DNA of 64,000 nt from Bowmanella pacifica (GCF_014645355.1 NZ_BMLS01000001.1:1364001-1428000); one strand, 5' to 3'. Positions 35,059-46,244 are shown, counted from the stretch's first letter. Notes: a model not told the origin generated them from the letters alone. Numbers and translations are program-made.

Positions 35059-36600
35059 TTACCAAGTCTGCGTATCCTTGAACTTGCTTAACGCTTCTTT
35101 CAAGGTTGCTTCGATCTCGTCGTTGTAGTTACCCGTGCTATTGATAGTGTTCATGAGCTCGGCGTATTCGCTACCCATAAAGGCATGCAGAGCAGCTTCA
35201 AAGTCCAGGACTTTATTCAGCTCAACATCTTTCAGATAGCCTTTTTCAACGGCAAACAGAGACACAGCCATTTTCGCTACGTTCAGCGGGCTGTATTGCT
35301 TCTGCTTCATCAGTTCGGTTACACGCTCACCGTGCTCCAACTGGGCACGCGTTGCGTCATCCAGATCAGAGGCAAACTGAGAGAAGGCCGCCAATTCACG
35401 ATACTGAGCCAGCGCCAGACGGATACCGCCACCCAGCTTCTTAACGATCTTGGTCTGCGCTGCACCACCTACACGAGAAACCGAGATACCGGCGTTAACA
35501 GCAGGACGAATACCAGCGTTAAACAGGTTGGTTTCCAGGAAGATCTGACCATCTGTAATAGAGATTACGTTGGTCGGTACGAATGCAGATACGTCACCAG
35601 CTTGAGTTTCAATGATAGGCAGAGCGGTCAATGAACCTGTCTTACCTTTCACTTCACCCTTAGTGAAGTTCTCTACGTACACGGCGTTAACACGTGCAGC
35701 ACGCTCCAGCAAACGGGAGTGCAGATAGAAAACGTCACCAGGATAAGCTTCACGGCCTGGCGGACGACGCAGCAACAAAGAGATCTGACGATAAGCAACG
35801 GCCTGCTTAGACAGGTCATCGTAAATAATCAGGGCATCTTCGCCACGGTCACGGAAGTATTCACCCATAGTACAACCGGCAAAAGGTGCCAGGTACTGCA
35901 GAGCGGCTGATTCAGATGCAGAGGCAGCAACCACGATAGTGTGTTCCATTGCACCATGCTCTTCCAGCTTACGTACCACGTTGGCAATAGTAGAAGCCTT
36001 CTGGCCTACAGCAACGTAAACACACTTAATACCCGTGCCTTTCTGGTTGATGATGGCATCAACGGCTAGCGCGGTTTTACCGGTCTGACGGTCACCGATG
36101 ATCAGCTCACGCTGACCACGACCAACAGGGATCATGGCATCGATAGACTTGTAACCAATCTGAACAGGTTGATCAACCGACTGACGCTCGATTACGCCAG
36201 GGGCTATTTTTTCAACAGGTTCAAAACCATCAGCATCGATAGCACCTTTACCGTCGATAGGCGCACCTAGCGTGTTAACAACACGACCCAACAGGGCACG
36301 GCCAACAGGTACTTCCAAGATACGACCGGTAGATTTAACTTTTACGCCTTCCTGCAGGTCAGCGTAAGGGCCCATCACTACCGCACCAACGGAATCACGT
36401 TCCAGGTTCAGGGCGATAGCATAGCGATTACCAGGAAGCTCGATCATTTCGCCTTGCATTACGTCTGCAAGGCCATGAATGCGGATAATACCGTCGGTAA
36501 CGCCAACGATAGTACCTTCATTACGTGCTTCACTTACTACATCAAACTGCTCAATTCGCTTTTTGATCAGTTCTGCAATTTCAGTGGAATTCAGTTGCAT
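35059..36600 (-). CDS. atpA: ATP synthase alpha subunit
   Basis: A 513-residue F1 alpha subunit. The N-terminus is [19 protein letters not shown]. Walker A is [25 protein letters not shown] is the Walker B region, and [20 protein letters not shown] is a standard block. It forms the non-catalytic nucleotide sites of the alpha3beta3 ring. The length equals that of Escherichia coli AtpA (513). Confidence 0.98.
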   Translation of the reverse strand: MQLNSTEIAELIKKRIEQFDVVSEARNEGTIVGVTDGIIRIHGLADVMQGEMIELPGNRYAIALNLERDSVGAVVMGPYADLQEGVKVKSTGRILEVPVGRALLGRVVNTLGAPIDGKGAIDADGFEPVEKIAPGVIERQSVDQPVQIGYKSIDAMIPVGRGQRELIIGDRQTGKTALAVDAIINQKGTGIKCVYVAVGQKASTIANVVRKLEEHGAMEHTIVVAASASESAALQYLAPFAGCTMGEYFRDRGEDALIIYDDLSKQAVAYRQISLLLRRPPGREAYPGDVFYLHSRLLERAARVNAVYVENFTKGEVKGKTGSLTALPIIETQAGDVSAFVPTNVISITDGQIFLETNLFNAGIRPAVNAGISVSRVGGAAQTKIVKKLGGGIRLALAQYRELAAFSQFASDLDDATRAQLEHGERVTELMKQKQYSPLNVAKMAVSLFAVEKGYLKDVELNKVLDFEAALHAFMGSEYAELMNTINSTGNYNDEIEATLKEALSKFKDTQTW

Positions 36601-36612
36601 ACTCTTTCCCCG

Positions 36613-37146
36613 TTATGCTTGTAACGCGTCTGCGAGACGGTTCAATTTGCTTCTGATGGAACCATCGATAACAGTATCGCCGGCTTTAATAACCACGCCG
36701 GCAACTAATGCAGGATCCACGTTACAATTCAGCTTAACTTTTCGTGCAAGACGCTTTTCAAGCGACGCGCTGAGCGTGGCGATTTTTTCCTGACTCAGTT
36801 CAGTAGCAGAAGTAATCTGTACAGAGACTTCCTTCTCGTACTCAGCTCTGAGTTGAGCGAAAAATTCCAACACCTCAGGCAACGCCTTGAGACGACCATT
36901 TTCAGCCATCACCTTGATGAGATTTTGCGCCGGTTGGTCTAACTCTTCCTGACAAACCTTAATAAAGATTTCAGAAAGCTGGTTAGCTGCCATTGCACTG
37001 CTCAGCAGTTGCTTCACAGTCTCATCGTTGGCGACCGCAGCGGCAAATGACAGCATTTGCTGCCATTTGTCTACAGCCTGATTTTCGACTGCAAAATTGA
37101 ATGCGGCTCTTGCATAAGGGCGAGCAATATTTGTCAGTTCAGACAT
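36613..37146 (-). CDS. atpH: ATP synthase delta subunit
   Basis: A 177-residue delta subunit: N-terminal helical domain starting [19 protein letters not shown] and a C-terminal domain with [20 protein letters not shown] and the [15 protein letters not shown] end typical of the family. It joins F1 to the peripheral stalk b subunits. It lies 12 nt before atpA. Confidence 0.96.
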   Translation of the reverse strand: MSELTNIARPYARAAFNFAVENQAVDKWQQMLSFAAAVANDETVKQLLSSAMAANQLSEIFIKVCQEELDQPAQNLIKVMAENGRLKALPEVLEFFAQLRAEYEKEVSVQITSATELSQEKIATLSASLEKRLARKVKLNCNVDPALVAGVVIKAGDTVIDGSIRSKLNRLADALQA

Positions 37147-37155
37147 AAGCCCCCC

Positions 37156-37626
37156 TTAAAGTTCAGCGACCAGTTTTTCAACAATATCGCTGTGCGCTTG
37201 TGCATCAATTTCGCGAGCCAGGATCCGCTCAGCACCCAATACTGCCAGAGTAGAAACTTGCTTACGCAGCTCTTCTTTGGCACGGTTGCGCTCAGCTTCA
37301 ACTTCTACCTGACCAGCTGAGATAATTTTGTCACGCTCTTCGTGTGCACGCTGAGTTTCGCTTTCAACGATACTCCCGGCACGACGTTTGGCCTGCTCGA
37401 TAATTTCTGCAGCTTGCTGTTTGGCTTCAATCAACTGCTCTTTGGCTTTTTCCTGAGCCAGGTGCAGATCTTTTTCGGCGCGATCAGACGCAGCCAAGCC
37501 ATCAGCAATTTTCTTTTGACGCTCTTCGATGGCCGACATAATCGGCGGCCACACGAACTTCATGCAGAACAGCACGAATACGGCAAAAGCGATAAGTTCT
37601 CCGAGTAGAGTGGCGTTAAGATTCAC
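37156..37626 (-). CDS. atpF: ATP synthase b subunit
   Basis: A 156-residue peripheral stalk subunit: [20 protein letters not shown] is the single membrane helix, followed by a long charged coiled coil (about 30-150) rich in Lys, Glu and Ala. It is the same length as Escherichia coli AtpF. A dimer holds the alpha3beta3 ring stationary against the a subunit. GGAGG lies just upstream of ATG 37626. Confidence 0.97.
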   Translation of the reverse strand: MNLNATLLGELIAFAVFVLFCMKFVWPPIMSAIEERQKKIADGLAASDRAEKDLHLAQEKAKEQLIEAKQQAAEIIEQAKRRAGSIVESETQRAHEERDKIISAGQVEVEAERNRAKEELRKQVSTLAVLGAERILAREIDAQAHSDIVEKLVAEL

Positions 37627-37679
37627 GACCGCTCCTCCTTAGTTGACAGTTGTTCGTGTAAATAGCCAGCCAGGTCACT

Positions 37680-37925
<246 letters not shown>

Positions 37926-37955
37926 TTATCAAAGGTTAAGTTTAAGTTATCGAAA

Positions 37956-38819
<864 letters not shown>

Positions 38820-38832
38820 TCATCCTAATTGT

Positions 38833-39213
38833 TTAAAGTTTAAAGAAAAACGGTGCTGTCCACTGTGCCAGCAGGGTAATAACAAACCCTGCTATAAATG
38901 CGCCTGGTTGTAAAGATGGCTGGGAAAGAACCAGCGCACACAACACAATGGTTAAAATAATTTTTATCGTATGCCCTCCTAACAAGAGAGCTTTTGCGCG
39001 TTCAACCCCATCCGACGCCAGATGCCGGAATGCCAGATACGCAAATACTAAATTGGGGACCACGGCTACCAAACCTCCCTTAAGCAGGGACTTAGCGGTT
39101 AATTCACCCCACAGCATGTAACTTAGCAAGGCAAGTAGCACAGCTACCATGGCCTGAAATCCAATCGCTAAATATGCTGATTTCCTAATTTCTCTGGCGG
39201 ACCAATCAGCCAC
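38833..39213 (-). CDS. atpI: ATP synthase assembly protein AtpI
   Basis: A 126-residue protein with four hydrophobic segments (LAIGFQAMVAVLLALLSYML, GLVAVVPNLVFAYLAF, IKIILTIVLCALVL, AFIAGFVITLLAQWTAPFFF), matching AtpI, which assists assembly or magnesium supply of the F0 sector in relatives. It is the first gene of the operon and follows a recognisable sigma70 promoter. Confidence 0.9.
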   Translation of the reverse strand: MADWSAREIRKSAYLAIGFQAMVAVLLALLSYMLWGELTAKSLLKGGLVAVVPNLVFAYLAFRHLASDGVERAKALLLGGHTIKIILTIVLCALVLSQPSLQPGAFIAGFVITLLAQWTAPFFFKL

Positions 39214-39263
39214 TGTGATATCCCCTGTGGGCTAGTGTGTCAGGGCCCAAAAAAACCTGCGGA

Positions 39264-39291
39264 AGTATACTGGTTTACCTTCAATTTGCAA
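39264..39291 (-). promoter_or_regulatory. Sigma70 promoter of the atp operon
   Basis: On the minus strand TTGCAA (39291-39286) and TATACT (39269-39264) are separated by 16 nt, about 50 bp upstream of atpI. It is the best promoter match between parB and atpI. Confidence 0.65.
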
Positions 39292-39341
39292 CTACAAGCC
39301 GAGGTATGCGGCTAAAGTCGATAGTCGCTAAATTGGCGAAA

Positions 39342-40229
39342 TCAATCGGTTTCGTTTTTTAAGCGAACGAGGATACCATCTAACTCATCGAGGCTGGTGT
39401 AACTGATGACCAGCTTACCTTTGCCTTTACGGTTATGGTTAATGGAAACGGCGGCGCCAAGGTTCTCAGCCAAGAGGTTTTCCAGGCGCTTAATATCCGG
39501 ATCGGCCTGCTTCGGCGCTTTAACCGGCTCGGGCTCTAACAGTTTACGCACTAGTTTTTCAGCATCACGCACTGTCATGCCTTTACCCACTACAGTACGG
39601 GCTGCGTCAACCTGTTGCTCTCCTTCAAGGCTGAGCAGAGCACGAGCATGGCCCATCTCAATATCACCGTATTCAAGCAACAATTTAACGTCGTCGTTAA
39701 GATTGTTTAGGCGTAACAGGTTGGTAACACTAGCGCGGGATTTACCCACAGCATCCGCCACTTCCTGATGGGTCAGCTCAAATTCATTGAGCAAACGCTG
39801 CAGCGCCTGAGCTTCTTCCATGGCATTAAGGTCTTCACGCTGAATATTCTCTATCAGCGCAATAGCAACGGCCGCTTCATCTGGCACGTCTTTAACCAAG
39901 CACGGAATCTCAGCCAGTTGTGCCATCTGCGAAGCGCGCCAGCGGCGCTCACCGGCGATAATTTCGTACTTTTGTTCTGCCACTTTGCGAACAACAATGG
40001 GCTGAATAATGCCTTGCGAACGGATCGACGAAGCAAGATCTTCCAAGGCTTCAGGTGACATATCCTTGCGGGGCTGATATTTGCCGGGCTGCAAAAACTC
40101 TATGGGTAACTTTTGCAATTCACCACTTTTTTCGAGCTGTTCTAGGTCGCTTTCCTGTTTGACATGCTGGTTACTGGTAGCCAGTAACGCATCAAGGCCT
40201 CGGCCTAGTCCTCGTTTCTTGCTCGACAT
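39342..40229 (-). CDS. parB: Chromosome partitioning protein ParB
   Basis: A 295-residue ParB/Spo0J. MSSKKRGLGRGLDALL is the typical N-terminus; PGKYQPRKDM and IIAGERRWRASQMA form the CTP-binding N-terminal domain; ALIENIQREDLNAMEEAQA and EVADAVGKSRASVTNLLRL contain the helix-turn-helix; the C-terminal dimerisation domain follows a Lys/Pro linker. It would load as a CTP-dependent clamp at parS sites, three of which are visible in this window. Co-directional with and 48 nt after parA. Confidence 0.96.
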   Translation of the reverse strand: MSSKKRGLGRGLDALLATSNQHVKQESDLEQLEKSGELQKLPIEFLQPGKYQPRKDMSPEALEDLASSIRSQGIIQPIVVRKVAEQKYEIIAGERRWRASQMAQLAEIPCLVKDVPDEAAVAIALIENIQREDLNAMEEAQALQRLLNEFELTHQEVADAVGKSRASVTNLLRLNNLNDDVKLLLEYGDIEMGHARALLSLEGEQQVDAARTVVGKGMTVRDAEKLVRKLLEPEPVKAPKQADPDIKRLENLLAENLGAAVSINHNRKGKGKLVISYTSLDELDGILVRLKNETD

Positions 40230-40277
40230 GGGATCCTCAAAAGTTCTTGGTTTGCTCTGTCGGCGAATTCTAACGGA

Positions 40278-41069
40278 TTAACCGGCTTTGGCTACAGTGG
40301 ATTCTCTGTCGCGTCGCCGTAAAATTTCGCCAGCCAATGCCAGATAGGCTTTGGCACCAGCAGAAGATTTTTCATAATACATGGCAGGTGCACCAAAACT
40401 CGGCGCTTCTGCCAAACGCACATTGCGGGGAATAACAGTACGGTACACCTGCTCACCGAAGTGGCGTTTTAACTGCTCTGACACATCATTCGCCAAACGG
40501 TTACGTGGGTCATACATGGTACGTAGCACACCCTCGATTTTCAGATCCGGATTCACCACAGAGGCCAGTTTGCGAATAGTATCCATCAGTGCCGTTAGCC
40601 CTTCCAACGCGTAGTATTCGCATTGCATGGGAACCAATACTGAATCTGCCGCCGCCATGGCATTGACCGTAAGTTGGTTTAGGGAAGGGGGACAATCGAT
40701 GAAAATATAATCGTAATAGTCGCGGACCGGCTTGAGGGCATTACGCAATCTGACTTCACGAGCAAATTGTTCCATCAGCTTAATTTCAGCCGCAGTCACA
40801 TCACCATTGGCAGCAATCAGATGATACTTACCGGACGTTTCTTTGATTATGACGTCATCAATCGGCTTTTCTTCAATCAACAACTCATAGCATGTTGCGT
40901 CGACATCAAACTTGTCGACGCCACTGCCCATGGTCGCATTACCCTGCGGATCAAGGTCAATCAATAATACCTTACGCCGGGTTGCCGCCATGGATGCGGC
41001 AACATTCACCGCAGTGGTCGTTTTGCCTACACCGCCCTTTTGATTTGCAATGGCAATAACCTTACCCAA
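40278..41069 (-). CDS. parA: Chromosome partitioning ATPase ParA
   Basis: A 263-residue ParA/Soj ATPase with the deviant Walker A KGGVGKTTTAVNVAAS, VLLIDLDPQGNAT, and YIFIDCPPSLNQLTVNAM. TTG 41069 is preferred over GTG 41084 because GGGGAAG lies six bases upstream and the product starts MGKVIAIANQ as in relatives. ParA segregates ParB-parS complexes along the nucleoid. It lies just after rsmG in the mnmG-rsmG-parA-parB order common in gammaproteobacteria. Confidence 0.95.
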   Translation of the reverse strand: MGKVIAIANQKGGVGKTTTAVNVAASMAATRRKVLLIDLDPQGNATMGSGVDKFDVDATCYELLIEEKPIDDVIIKETSGKYHLIAANGDVTAAEIKLMEQFAREVRLRNALKPVRDYYDYIFIDCPPSLNQLTVNAMAAADSVLVPMQCEYYALEGLTALMDTIRKLASVVNPDLKIEGVLRTMYDPRNRLANDVSEQLKRHFGEQVYRTVIPRNVRLAEAPSFGAPAMYYEKSSAGAKAYLALAGEILRRRDRESTVAKAG

Positions 41070-41090
41070 GACAGTCTTCCCCACGTTCAG

Positions 41091-41729
41091 TTAGATTTTC
41101 TGGATCTTGACCAGATGTCTCTGTGCATCCAGACCAGGTACATCCAGCTTGACGACCTCGCAGACCTTAAAGTTCGCGGGAATTTCGTCCATTTCTTCGG
41201 CTGGAAACTGGCCCTTGAGGGCCAAAAAAGTCCCTTGAGAATCTACCAGATGCTGGCACCAGTGCAACATATCTTTTATGGATGCGAAAGCACGGCTCAG
41301 CACACCGTCATAGGGTACATGCTGATGAAACTCTTCCACACGACTTTGAACCGCCTGAACATTAGGCAAACCAAGTTCATGGGTAACCTGTTTGATAAAG
41401 CGTATGCGTTTGCCCAAACTGTCTAGCAGCACAAACTGGGTATCTGGCAACATGATGGCTAGAGGGATACCGGGTAAACCAGGTCCTGTACCTACATCGA
41501 TATAGTGTCGGCCGGTCAGGTGCGGTGTAATCACGATGGAATCGACAATATGCTTGATCAGCATTTCTTTGGGATCCCGCACCGAAGTCAGGTTATAGGC
41601 CTTGTTCCATTTATCCATCAACTGAACAAAAGCCACTAATTTTTCAACTTTTGCTTGCTCAACAGACAAGCCCATCTTGACCAGATAGGCCTGTAAACAG
41701 GTCAATAATTCACTATCAATTTGCATCAT
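41091..41729 (-). CDS. rsmG: 16S rRNA (guanine527-N7) methyltransferase RsmG
   Basis: A 212-residue AdoMet methyltransferase (GidB). [16 protein letters not shown] is the family's N-terminal signature, [17 protein letters not shown] the AdoMet-binding loop, and [13 protein letters not shown] the SRA block. It methylates G527 of 16S rRNA. The first ATG overlaps the mnmG stop by one base; a second ATG follows immediately. Confidence 0.96.
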   Translation of the reverse strand: MMQIDSELLTCLQAYLVKMGLSVEQAKVEKLVAFVQLMDKWNKAYNLTSVRDPKEMLIKHIVDSIVITPHLTGRHYIDVGTGPGLPGIPLAIMLPDTQFVLLDSLGKRIRFIKQVTHELGLPNVQAVQSRVEEFHQHVPYDGVLSRAFASIKDMLHWCQHLVDSQGTFLALKGQFPAEEMDEIPANFKVCEVVKLDVPGLDAQRHLVKIQKI

Positions 41730-43630
41730 CAGGCAGATTCTTTATCCATTTTTTTCAACAATCCCTGCTTTTTCAAATGTACCAGTAGCAAGGAAATAGC
41801 CGCAGGTGTGATCCCAGAGATCCTAGATGCCTTACCAACAGTTTCCGGTCGAGCAGACTCAAGCTTGGCTACCACTTCGTTGGATAAACCAGAAATAACG
41901 GAGTAATCCAGATCAATGGGCAACAGAGTATTCTCGTTGCGCTGCGTACGCTCGATTTCATCTTTCTGACGTTCTATGTAGCCAGCGTACTTAATTTGAA
42001 TTTCTACTTGTTCCGCAGCCTGAGGATCCTCTAGACCCGGACCAAGATCGCTGATTTTCATCAACTCGGCGTAAGTTACTTCCGGGCGGCGAACCAGTTC
42101 TTCCAGAGAATGTTCTCTGGACACTGGATTTTTCAGCTTAAGATTTAGCGCTTCCACGGCGGCGTGACCAGGATGTATCCACTGGCTACGCAGACGCTGC
42201 CTTTCCGTCTCTATCGCTTCCACCTTGGTGTTAAAAGCAGCCCAACGAACATCATCCACCAGCCCCAATTCGCGGCCTTTGGCGGTTAATCGTAAATCCG
42301 CATTGTCTTCACGCAGTAATAATCGATACTCGGCACGACTGGTAAACATACGGTAGGGTTCCTGGGTTCCCATAGTCGCCAGATCATCGATCAAAACACC
42401 TACATAGGCTTCATCACGACGGGGTGTCCAGCATTCTTTGCCCTGAACCTGTAGTGCCGCATTCATGCCAGCAATAAGTCCTTGTGCGCCCGCTTCTTCA
42501 TAGCCCGTAGTACCGTTAATTTGCCCGGCAAAGAACAAACCTCGAATATACTTAGTTTCCAGTGACTGCTTGAGATCCCGGGGATCAAAAAAGTCATATT
42601 CAATAGCGTAACCGGGGCGAACAATATGAGCGTTCTCAAACCCCTTAATGGAGCGTACAAGCTGCCATTGAACATCAAAAGGTAAACTGGTGGAAATACC
42701 ATTGGGGTAAATCTCAATGCTATTTAACCCCTCTGGTTCAACAAAGATCTGGTGAGACGTCTTATCCGCAAATCGTACGATTTTATCTTCAATGGACGGG
42801 CAATATCTCGGCCCAATACCCTCAATAACTCCAGCGTACATAGGTGATTGATGCAGGTTTTCACGAATGATCTCATGGGTTCGCTCATTGGTATGAGTGA
42901 TATAGCAAGGGATCTGTCTGGGGTGATCCTGGATCTTACCCAAATAGGAAAATACCGGCAGTGGATCATCGCCAGGTTGTTCCTGCATAGCTGAAAAGTC
43001 TAAGGTTCTGGCATCTAAGCGCGCAGGCGTGCCTGTTTTTAAACGGCCAACTCTGAATGGTAAGGCTCTCAAACGTTGTGCTAATGCATTAGACGGCGGA
43101 TCCCCGGCCCTGCCTCCCTGATAGTTCTGCAAACCAATATGGATAATACCGCCCAAAAATGTGCCTACAGTCAGCACTACGGCGTTAGCCTGGAATTTCA
43201 GTCCCATCTGAGTAACTACGCCAGTGACTTGATCGTTCTCAACGATCAGATCTTCACAAGATTGTTGGAACAAGGTCAGATTAGGTTGTTGTTCTAGTAT
43301 GTTGCGAATAGCCGCCTTGTACAGGCTACGGTCAGCCTGAGCTCTGGTTGCGCGTACCGCAGGCCCCTTACTTGAATTCAGTGTTCTGAATTGGATCCCG
43401 CCAAGATCCGCAGCCAATGCCATGGCACCGCCTAAGGCATCGATCTCTTTAACCAGGTGGCCTTTACCAATTCCACCAATCGCAGGATTACATGACATCT
43501 GTCCCAGCGTATCGATGTTATGGGTCAGTAACAGGGTTTTCATACCCATTCTGGCTGATGCTAATGCCGCTTCTGTGCCTGCATGACCACCACCTATGAC
43601 GATCACATCAAACTTTTCTGTGTAAAACAT
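41729..43630 (-). CDS. mnmG: tRNA U34 modification enzyme MnmG (GidA)
   Basis: A 633-residue FAD protein: dinucleotide-binding loop [44 protein letters not shown], and [22 protein letters not shown] are diagnostic. With MnmE it makes carboxymethylaminomethyl groups at the wobble uridine of certain tRNAs. It is transcribed away from the adjacent oriC, as in Escherichia coli. Confidence 0.98.
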   Translation of the reverse strand: MFYTEKFDVIVIGGGHAGTEAALASARMGMKTLLLTHNIDTLGQMSCNPAIGGIGKGHLVKEIDALGGAMALAADLGGIQFRTLNSSKGPAVRATRAQADRSLYKAAIRNILEQQPNLTLFQQSCEDLIVENDQVTGVVTQMGLKFQANAVVLTVGTFLGGIIHIGLQNYQGGRAGDPPSNALAQRLRALPFRVGRLKTGTPARLDARTLDFSAMQEQPGDDPLPVFSYLGKIQDHPRQIPCYITHTNERTHEIIRENLHQSPMYAGVIEGIGPRYCPSIEDKIVRFADKTSHQIFVEPEGLNSIEIYPNGISTSLPFDVQWQLVRSIKGFENAHIVRPGYAIEYDFFDPRDLKQSLETKYIRGLFFAGQINGTTGYEEAGAQGLIAGMNAALQVQGKECWTPRRDEAYVGVLIDDLATMGTQEPYRMFTSRAEYRLLLREDNADLRLTAKGRELGLVDDVRWAAFNTKVEAIETERQRLRSQWIHPGHAAVEALNLKLKNPVSREHSLEELVRRPEVTYAELMKISDLGPGLEDPQAAEQVEIQIKYAGYIERQKDEIERTQRNENTLLPIDLDYSVISGLSNEVVAKLESARPETVGKASRISGITPAAISLLLVHLKKQGLLKKMDKESA

Positions 43631-43751
43631 CTTTCACTCTGACCTGCCAAAATTGGGGGTGCATATTCTATAGATTTTCCTGCCTAAACGGAACGATTAA
43701 AATTCGAGCAAGGGATCGGTGTGATCCACTGATCCGGATAAGAAAAGAAAG

Positions 43752-43790
43752 GATCTATTCTGATCTCTTTATTTATTTTTATTATATTTA
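43752..43790. other. DNA unwinding element of oriC
   Basis: An AT-rich block with two GATCT-initiated 13-mer-like units: GATCTATTCTGAT at 43752 and GATCTCTTTATTT at 43762, followed by an uninterrupted A/T tract to 43790. This resembles the Escherichia coli 13-mers where DnaA melts the duplex. It lies on the mnmG side of the boxes, as in that origin. Confidence 0.75.
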
Positions 43791-43909
43791 GTGTGGCAGG
43801 ATCCTTTGGATAAGCGATTTTTAATCTTATTAATCAACAGTATAGGCTTATAGTTTAGGTGTGGGTAATCCTTGATCTATCCTGTATAAGCTGGGATCAA
43901 AATGCGATC

Positions 43910-43918
43910 TTATCCACA
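43910..43918 (+). promoter_or_regulatory. DnaA box, perfect consensus
   Basis: TTATCCACA on the plus strand within oriC, directly preceded by a GATC. Confidence 0.92.
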
Positions 43919-43983
43919 GCTGGTTTTATGGCTAAAGTTATTCTTGCATTGATCAAAGGTTGATCACAGTTAACCTATGGATC

Positions 43984-43992
43984 TTATCCACA
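43984..43992 (+). promoter_or_regulatory. DnaA box, perfect consensus
   Basis: TTATCCACA on the plus strand within oriC, 65 bp from the other perfect box and overlapping the end of a GATCTTATC context. Confidence 0.92.
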
Positions 43993-44135
43993 ATCCCTTT
44001 ATTCCTGTGCCTTCTCTGTGAATAAACTATGAGTTGATCCTGAGTAAGATCCTTAGATCTGTGTCTGGAAAAGGCTGATCGGGCGATCTGATCTTGGGCG
44101 GGGAGATCTGGGGATAATGATCTAAAGGGGCAAAT

Positions 44136-44167
44136 GTGCTGACGACAATTTTTTTAGCCGTCAGCAC
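44136..44167 (-). terminator. Hairpin between the dnaC-like gene and oriC
   Basis: A perfect 9-bp inverted repeat, GTGCTGACG (44136-44144) and CGTCAGCAC (44159-44167), with a 14-nt loop containing seven T, starts 6 bp beyond the dnaC-like stop. It may end the mioC-dnaT-dnaC transcript before it enters oriC. A classical T run after the stem is lacking on the minus strand, so full termination is uncertain. Confidence 0.5.
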
Positions 44168-44173
44168 AATTCG

Positions 44174-44995
44174 CTATCTAACTTGGTTAGGAACATAGCC
44201 TGATGTGGTTTTTTTACTGGGTGAGGCAAAATCATCTGTCACCGTTTTACGTCTGCTGGGACCACTGAATCGGACTTTATAGGTGTCATATTCCTTAATA
44301 GATTCGAAACAGTAAGGCCCTAAAGCCTGTTCAAGCCCATTTAGGTCGTGGTTAGTGATCAATATGCAGTTCTTATTCTGGCTATGACGTTGGCGCAGCA
44401 GCGTTCCTAGCCAACTTTGGGTGCTTTTCTTTAATACAGTCTCATTTACACAGACTTCATCAAGAATCAGCAGATCCACTGACATTAGTTCGTGGGTGAT
44501 CTCTCTGAACTTTTGCCCAATGTCGTCCTTGGCCGAGTAGTCATATGAAAAATAGCGCATTTCCAGCAGGCTGGTTAGCTGTCTGTACAATACGGATATC
44601 TCATAGCGATCAATAAGTTCATGGGCTATTGCACCGGCAATATGCGATTTTCCCCGGCCATAGTCACCATAAAACACCATCATATGTGAGCCGCTGGCTC
44701 GCCAACTGGGATCGCTGTGAGCGGCAATAAAAGACTGTGCGATACTGACGGCTTCAGTAACATCCGGACTATCCTGAATCAGGTTGTCAAAGGTCCATTT
44801 AGGATTCAAATCTGAACGTCCGTGAATTTGCTCAATGCGCTTGCGTTTAGCGTCTGACTGCTGCTGACGCACTTCGAAATTAGCTTGCTGCTCATATTCT
44901 TTGCGAAGCTGCGCATAATCTTTTACTTGCTCTACCGGTTTGGGCTTTCCCAGGGTACGGCCGAGTTGTTCAATTTTATCCTTTAGGCTTTGCAC
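44174..44995 (-). CDS. dnaC: DnaC-like replicative helicase loader
   Basis: A 273-residue AAA+ protein of the DnaC family. The N-terminal half is charged and helical (helicase-binding part in DnaC). The ATPase part has FYGDYGRGKSHIAGAIAHEL (Walker A), VDLLILDEVCV (Walker B) and NCILITNHDL. GTG 44995 is chosen: GGTGGAG lies seven bases upstream and the product starts MQSLKDKIEQLG; earlier ATGs fall inside the dnaT-like frame. It should load DnaB at the origin and at restart sites with the DnaT-like protein, whose gene overlaps it by 20 nt. The gene lies immediately beside oriC. Confidence 0.82.
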   Translation of the reverse strand: MQSLKDKIEQLGRTLGKPKPVEQVKDYAQLRKEYEQQANFEVRQQQSDAKRKRIEQIHGRSDLNPKWTFDNLIQDSPDVTEAVSIAQSFIAAHSDPSWRASGSHMMVFYGDYGRGKSHIAGAIAHELIDRYEISVLYRQLTSLLEMRYFSYDYSAKDDIGQKFREITHELMSVDLLILDEVCVNETVLKKSTQSWLGTLLRQRHSQNKNCILITNHDLNGLEQALGPYCFESIKEYDTYKVRFSGPSRRKTVTDDFASPSKKTTSGYVPNQVR

Positions 44996-45620
44996 TGTAT
45001 TTCTCCACCAGTTTCTTGGCGTTTTCATCTGCTGCCACACCCGCAGTGGCTGTGACAAACTGTTGCCCGATTTTATGTCTACTACCTGGTGTCAGGCGTG
45101 ACTTTTTCAATTGTAGAACGAATCGCTGAGTCCATTGAAATTGGGTTAGGTTGACTTCCGGACGACTTAACCAATAAGCGATAAATTCACCAATGTCTTC
45201 ATCTGAGTACTGGTTGTCCAACAATCCGACCAATTGACTCAAGTCTTCAAACAACCTTTGATTTGGTCGCCACTCCACTGACATGCTTTGCCAGTGCATA
45301 TGCAAGGTTTGATACTGTGTTTGTGAGGCGGCGATTAGCGGTAACAGCAGTTGTTGGCCGTTTAAGCTACGACTGCTAATGCACTCATTCTGGCTATCTA
45401 CCAAACCAGCATCCGCCAGTTCCCGCAGCAGCTGGTTGATATGCCTGCCCAGGCTGAGTATTGGCTGTTTACTGTTTAGTAGGGCTAATAACTTTCTATA
45501 GTTCAGAGGGTTAGTTAATCCTGACGCCTTATCCGCATCAGGTCGCAAGCCCAGACAATAAAGCACCCTGGCTTCGTTGCTCAGTGCTCCATTAAGTGCA
45601 ATTAGTTCGGATTGGTTCAA
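44976..45620 (-). CDS. dnaT: DnaT-like primosomal protein
   Basis: A 214-residue protein. The N-terminal half resembles a replication-initiator-type domain (LSNEARVLYCLGLRPDAD, INQLLRELADAGLVD). The C-terminal part has the DnaT DNA-binding pattern with WRPNQRLFEDL and FIAYWLSRPEVNLTQFQW followed by RFVLQLKKSR. In Escherichia coli DnaT works with PriA, PriB and DnaC in replication restart. It lies between mioC (3 nt) and the dnaC-like gene (20-nt overlap), so they probably form one transcript reading toward oriC. Confidence 0.78.
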   Translation of the reverse strand: MNQSELIALNGALSNEARVLYCLGLRPDADKASGLTNPLNYRKLLALLNSKQPILSLGRHINQLLRELADAGLVDSQNECISSRSLNGQQLLLPLIAASQTQYQTLHMHWQSMSVEWRPNQRLFEDLSQLVGLLDNQYSDEDIGEFIAYWLSRPEVNLTQFQWTQRFVLQLKKSRLTPGSRHKIGQQFVTATAGVAADENAKKLVEKYSAKPKG

Positions 45621-45623
45621 TTG

Positions 45624-46082
45624 TTACCTCTGCAGCCAGGATTGAATCTTGTTGCGAATATGATCCGATTCAAACCAGGCAATCACTTCATCTTCCGGTA
45701 CAGGATGTTGTAATACATCAACCAATATGGGTTCTGCCAGAAGCTCTGCATTTGTTTTATCCATGTCTTTTTGCATCTGCTTAGCGCCTTCGCAGAAGGT
45801 ATCGTAGCTACTGTCGCCCAATCCAACCAGAAGATAGCTAAGATGAGGGAAATGCTGCTCTTCAAGCTGCTTAGAAAACGGCTTTATATTGTCTGGTAGT
45901 TCACCTGCTCCATGGGTTGAGGTGCAGATAAGCCAGAGGGCAGTGCGATCTAAGTCAGCTATGTCTGGCTTTAAATGCAGCTGGTTGGGAATACCCATTT
46001 CCTGCAATTTTTCACAAATGGCATCCGCCACGTACTCCGTTGCACCCAACATGGAACCGACCAGTATTTCTATTTTTTGCAT
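45624..46082 (-). CDS. mioC: MioC-type flavodoxin
   Basis: A 152-residue flavodoxin-fold protein: the FMN phosphate loop is LVGSMLGATEYVAD, then ICTSTHGAGELPDN and LLVGLGDSSYDTFCEGAKQM. MioC family members accept electrons for biotin synthase and other enzymes. ATG 46082 (MQKIEILVGS) is chosen over the longer frame that begins six residues earlier. As in Escherichia coli, mioC lies near oriC and reads toward it, but here two replication genes intervene. Confidence 0.88.
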   Translation of the reverse strand: MQKIEILVGSMLGATEYVADAICEKLQEMGIPNQLHLKPDIADLDRTALWLICTSTHGAGELPDNIKPFSKQLEEQHFPHLSYLLVGLGDSSYDTFCEGAKQMQKDMDKTNAELLAEPILVDVLQHPVPEDEVIAWFESDHIRNKIQSWLQR

Positions 46083-46244
46083 TGCTAAATGTGCTGACAT
46101 CCCGAATGTCGGCAGTATATCAAGTTGTCGACAAATTGGCCTAGATTGCTTTTATGCCGGACTGTGGTTGACTATGTTTATAGCTATAGTGAAGTGAACA
46201 GCGTAGTTTATTTGTACAAGTGCTTTGTGAGATTTGAGTTGCCA

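Larger units (their letters stand above)
43631..44135. other. oriC: Chromosomal replication origin oriC
   Basis: A gene-free stretch between mnmG and the dnaC-like gene. It has two perfect DnaA boxes (TTATCCACA at 43910-43918 and 43984-43992) and variants on the other strand (TTATCCAAA 43805-43813, TTATTCACA 44017-44025, TTATCCCCA 44109-44117; weaker TTATCCGGA 43733-43741). An AT-rich unwinding segment is listed separately. About 20 GATC sites occur within some 410 bp, far above chance, the hallmark of a Dam/SeqA-controlled origin. Position and orientation relative to mnmG and mioC match the Escherichia coli origin. No gene is seen in it. Confidence 0.93.

Noticed and set aside
34448-35128. 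Plus-strand frame of 226 codons antisense to atpG
   Set aside because: Shadow of atpG with no motif and no regulatory signal of its own.
35686-35701. CACGTG in atpA as another parS site
   Set aside because: The flanks (GTTAA and CAGCA) fail at most arm positions.
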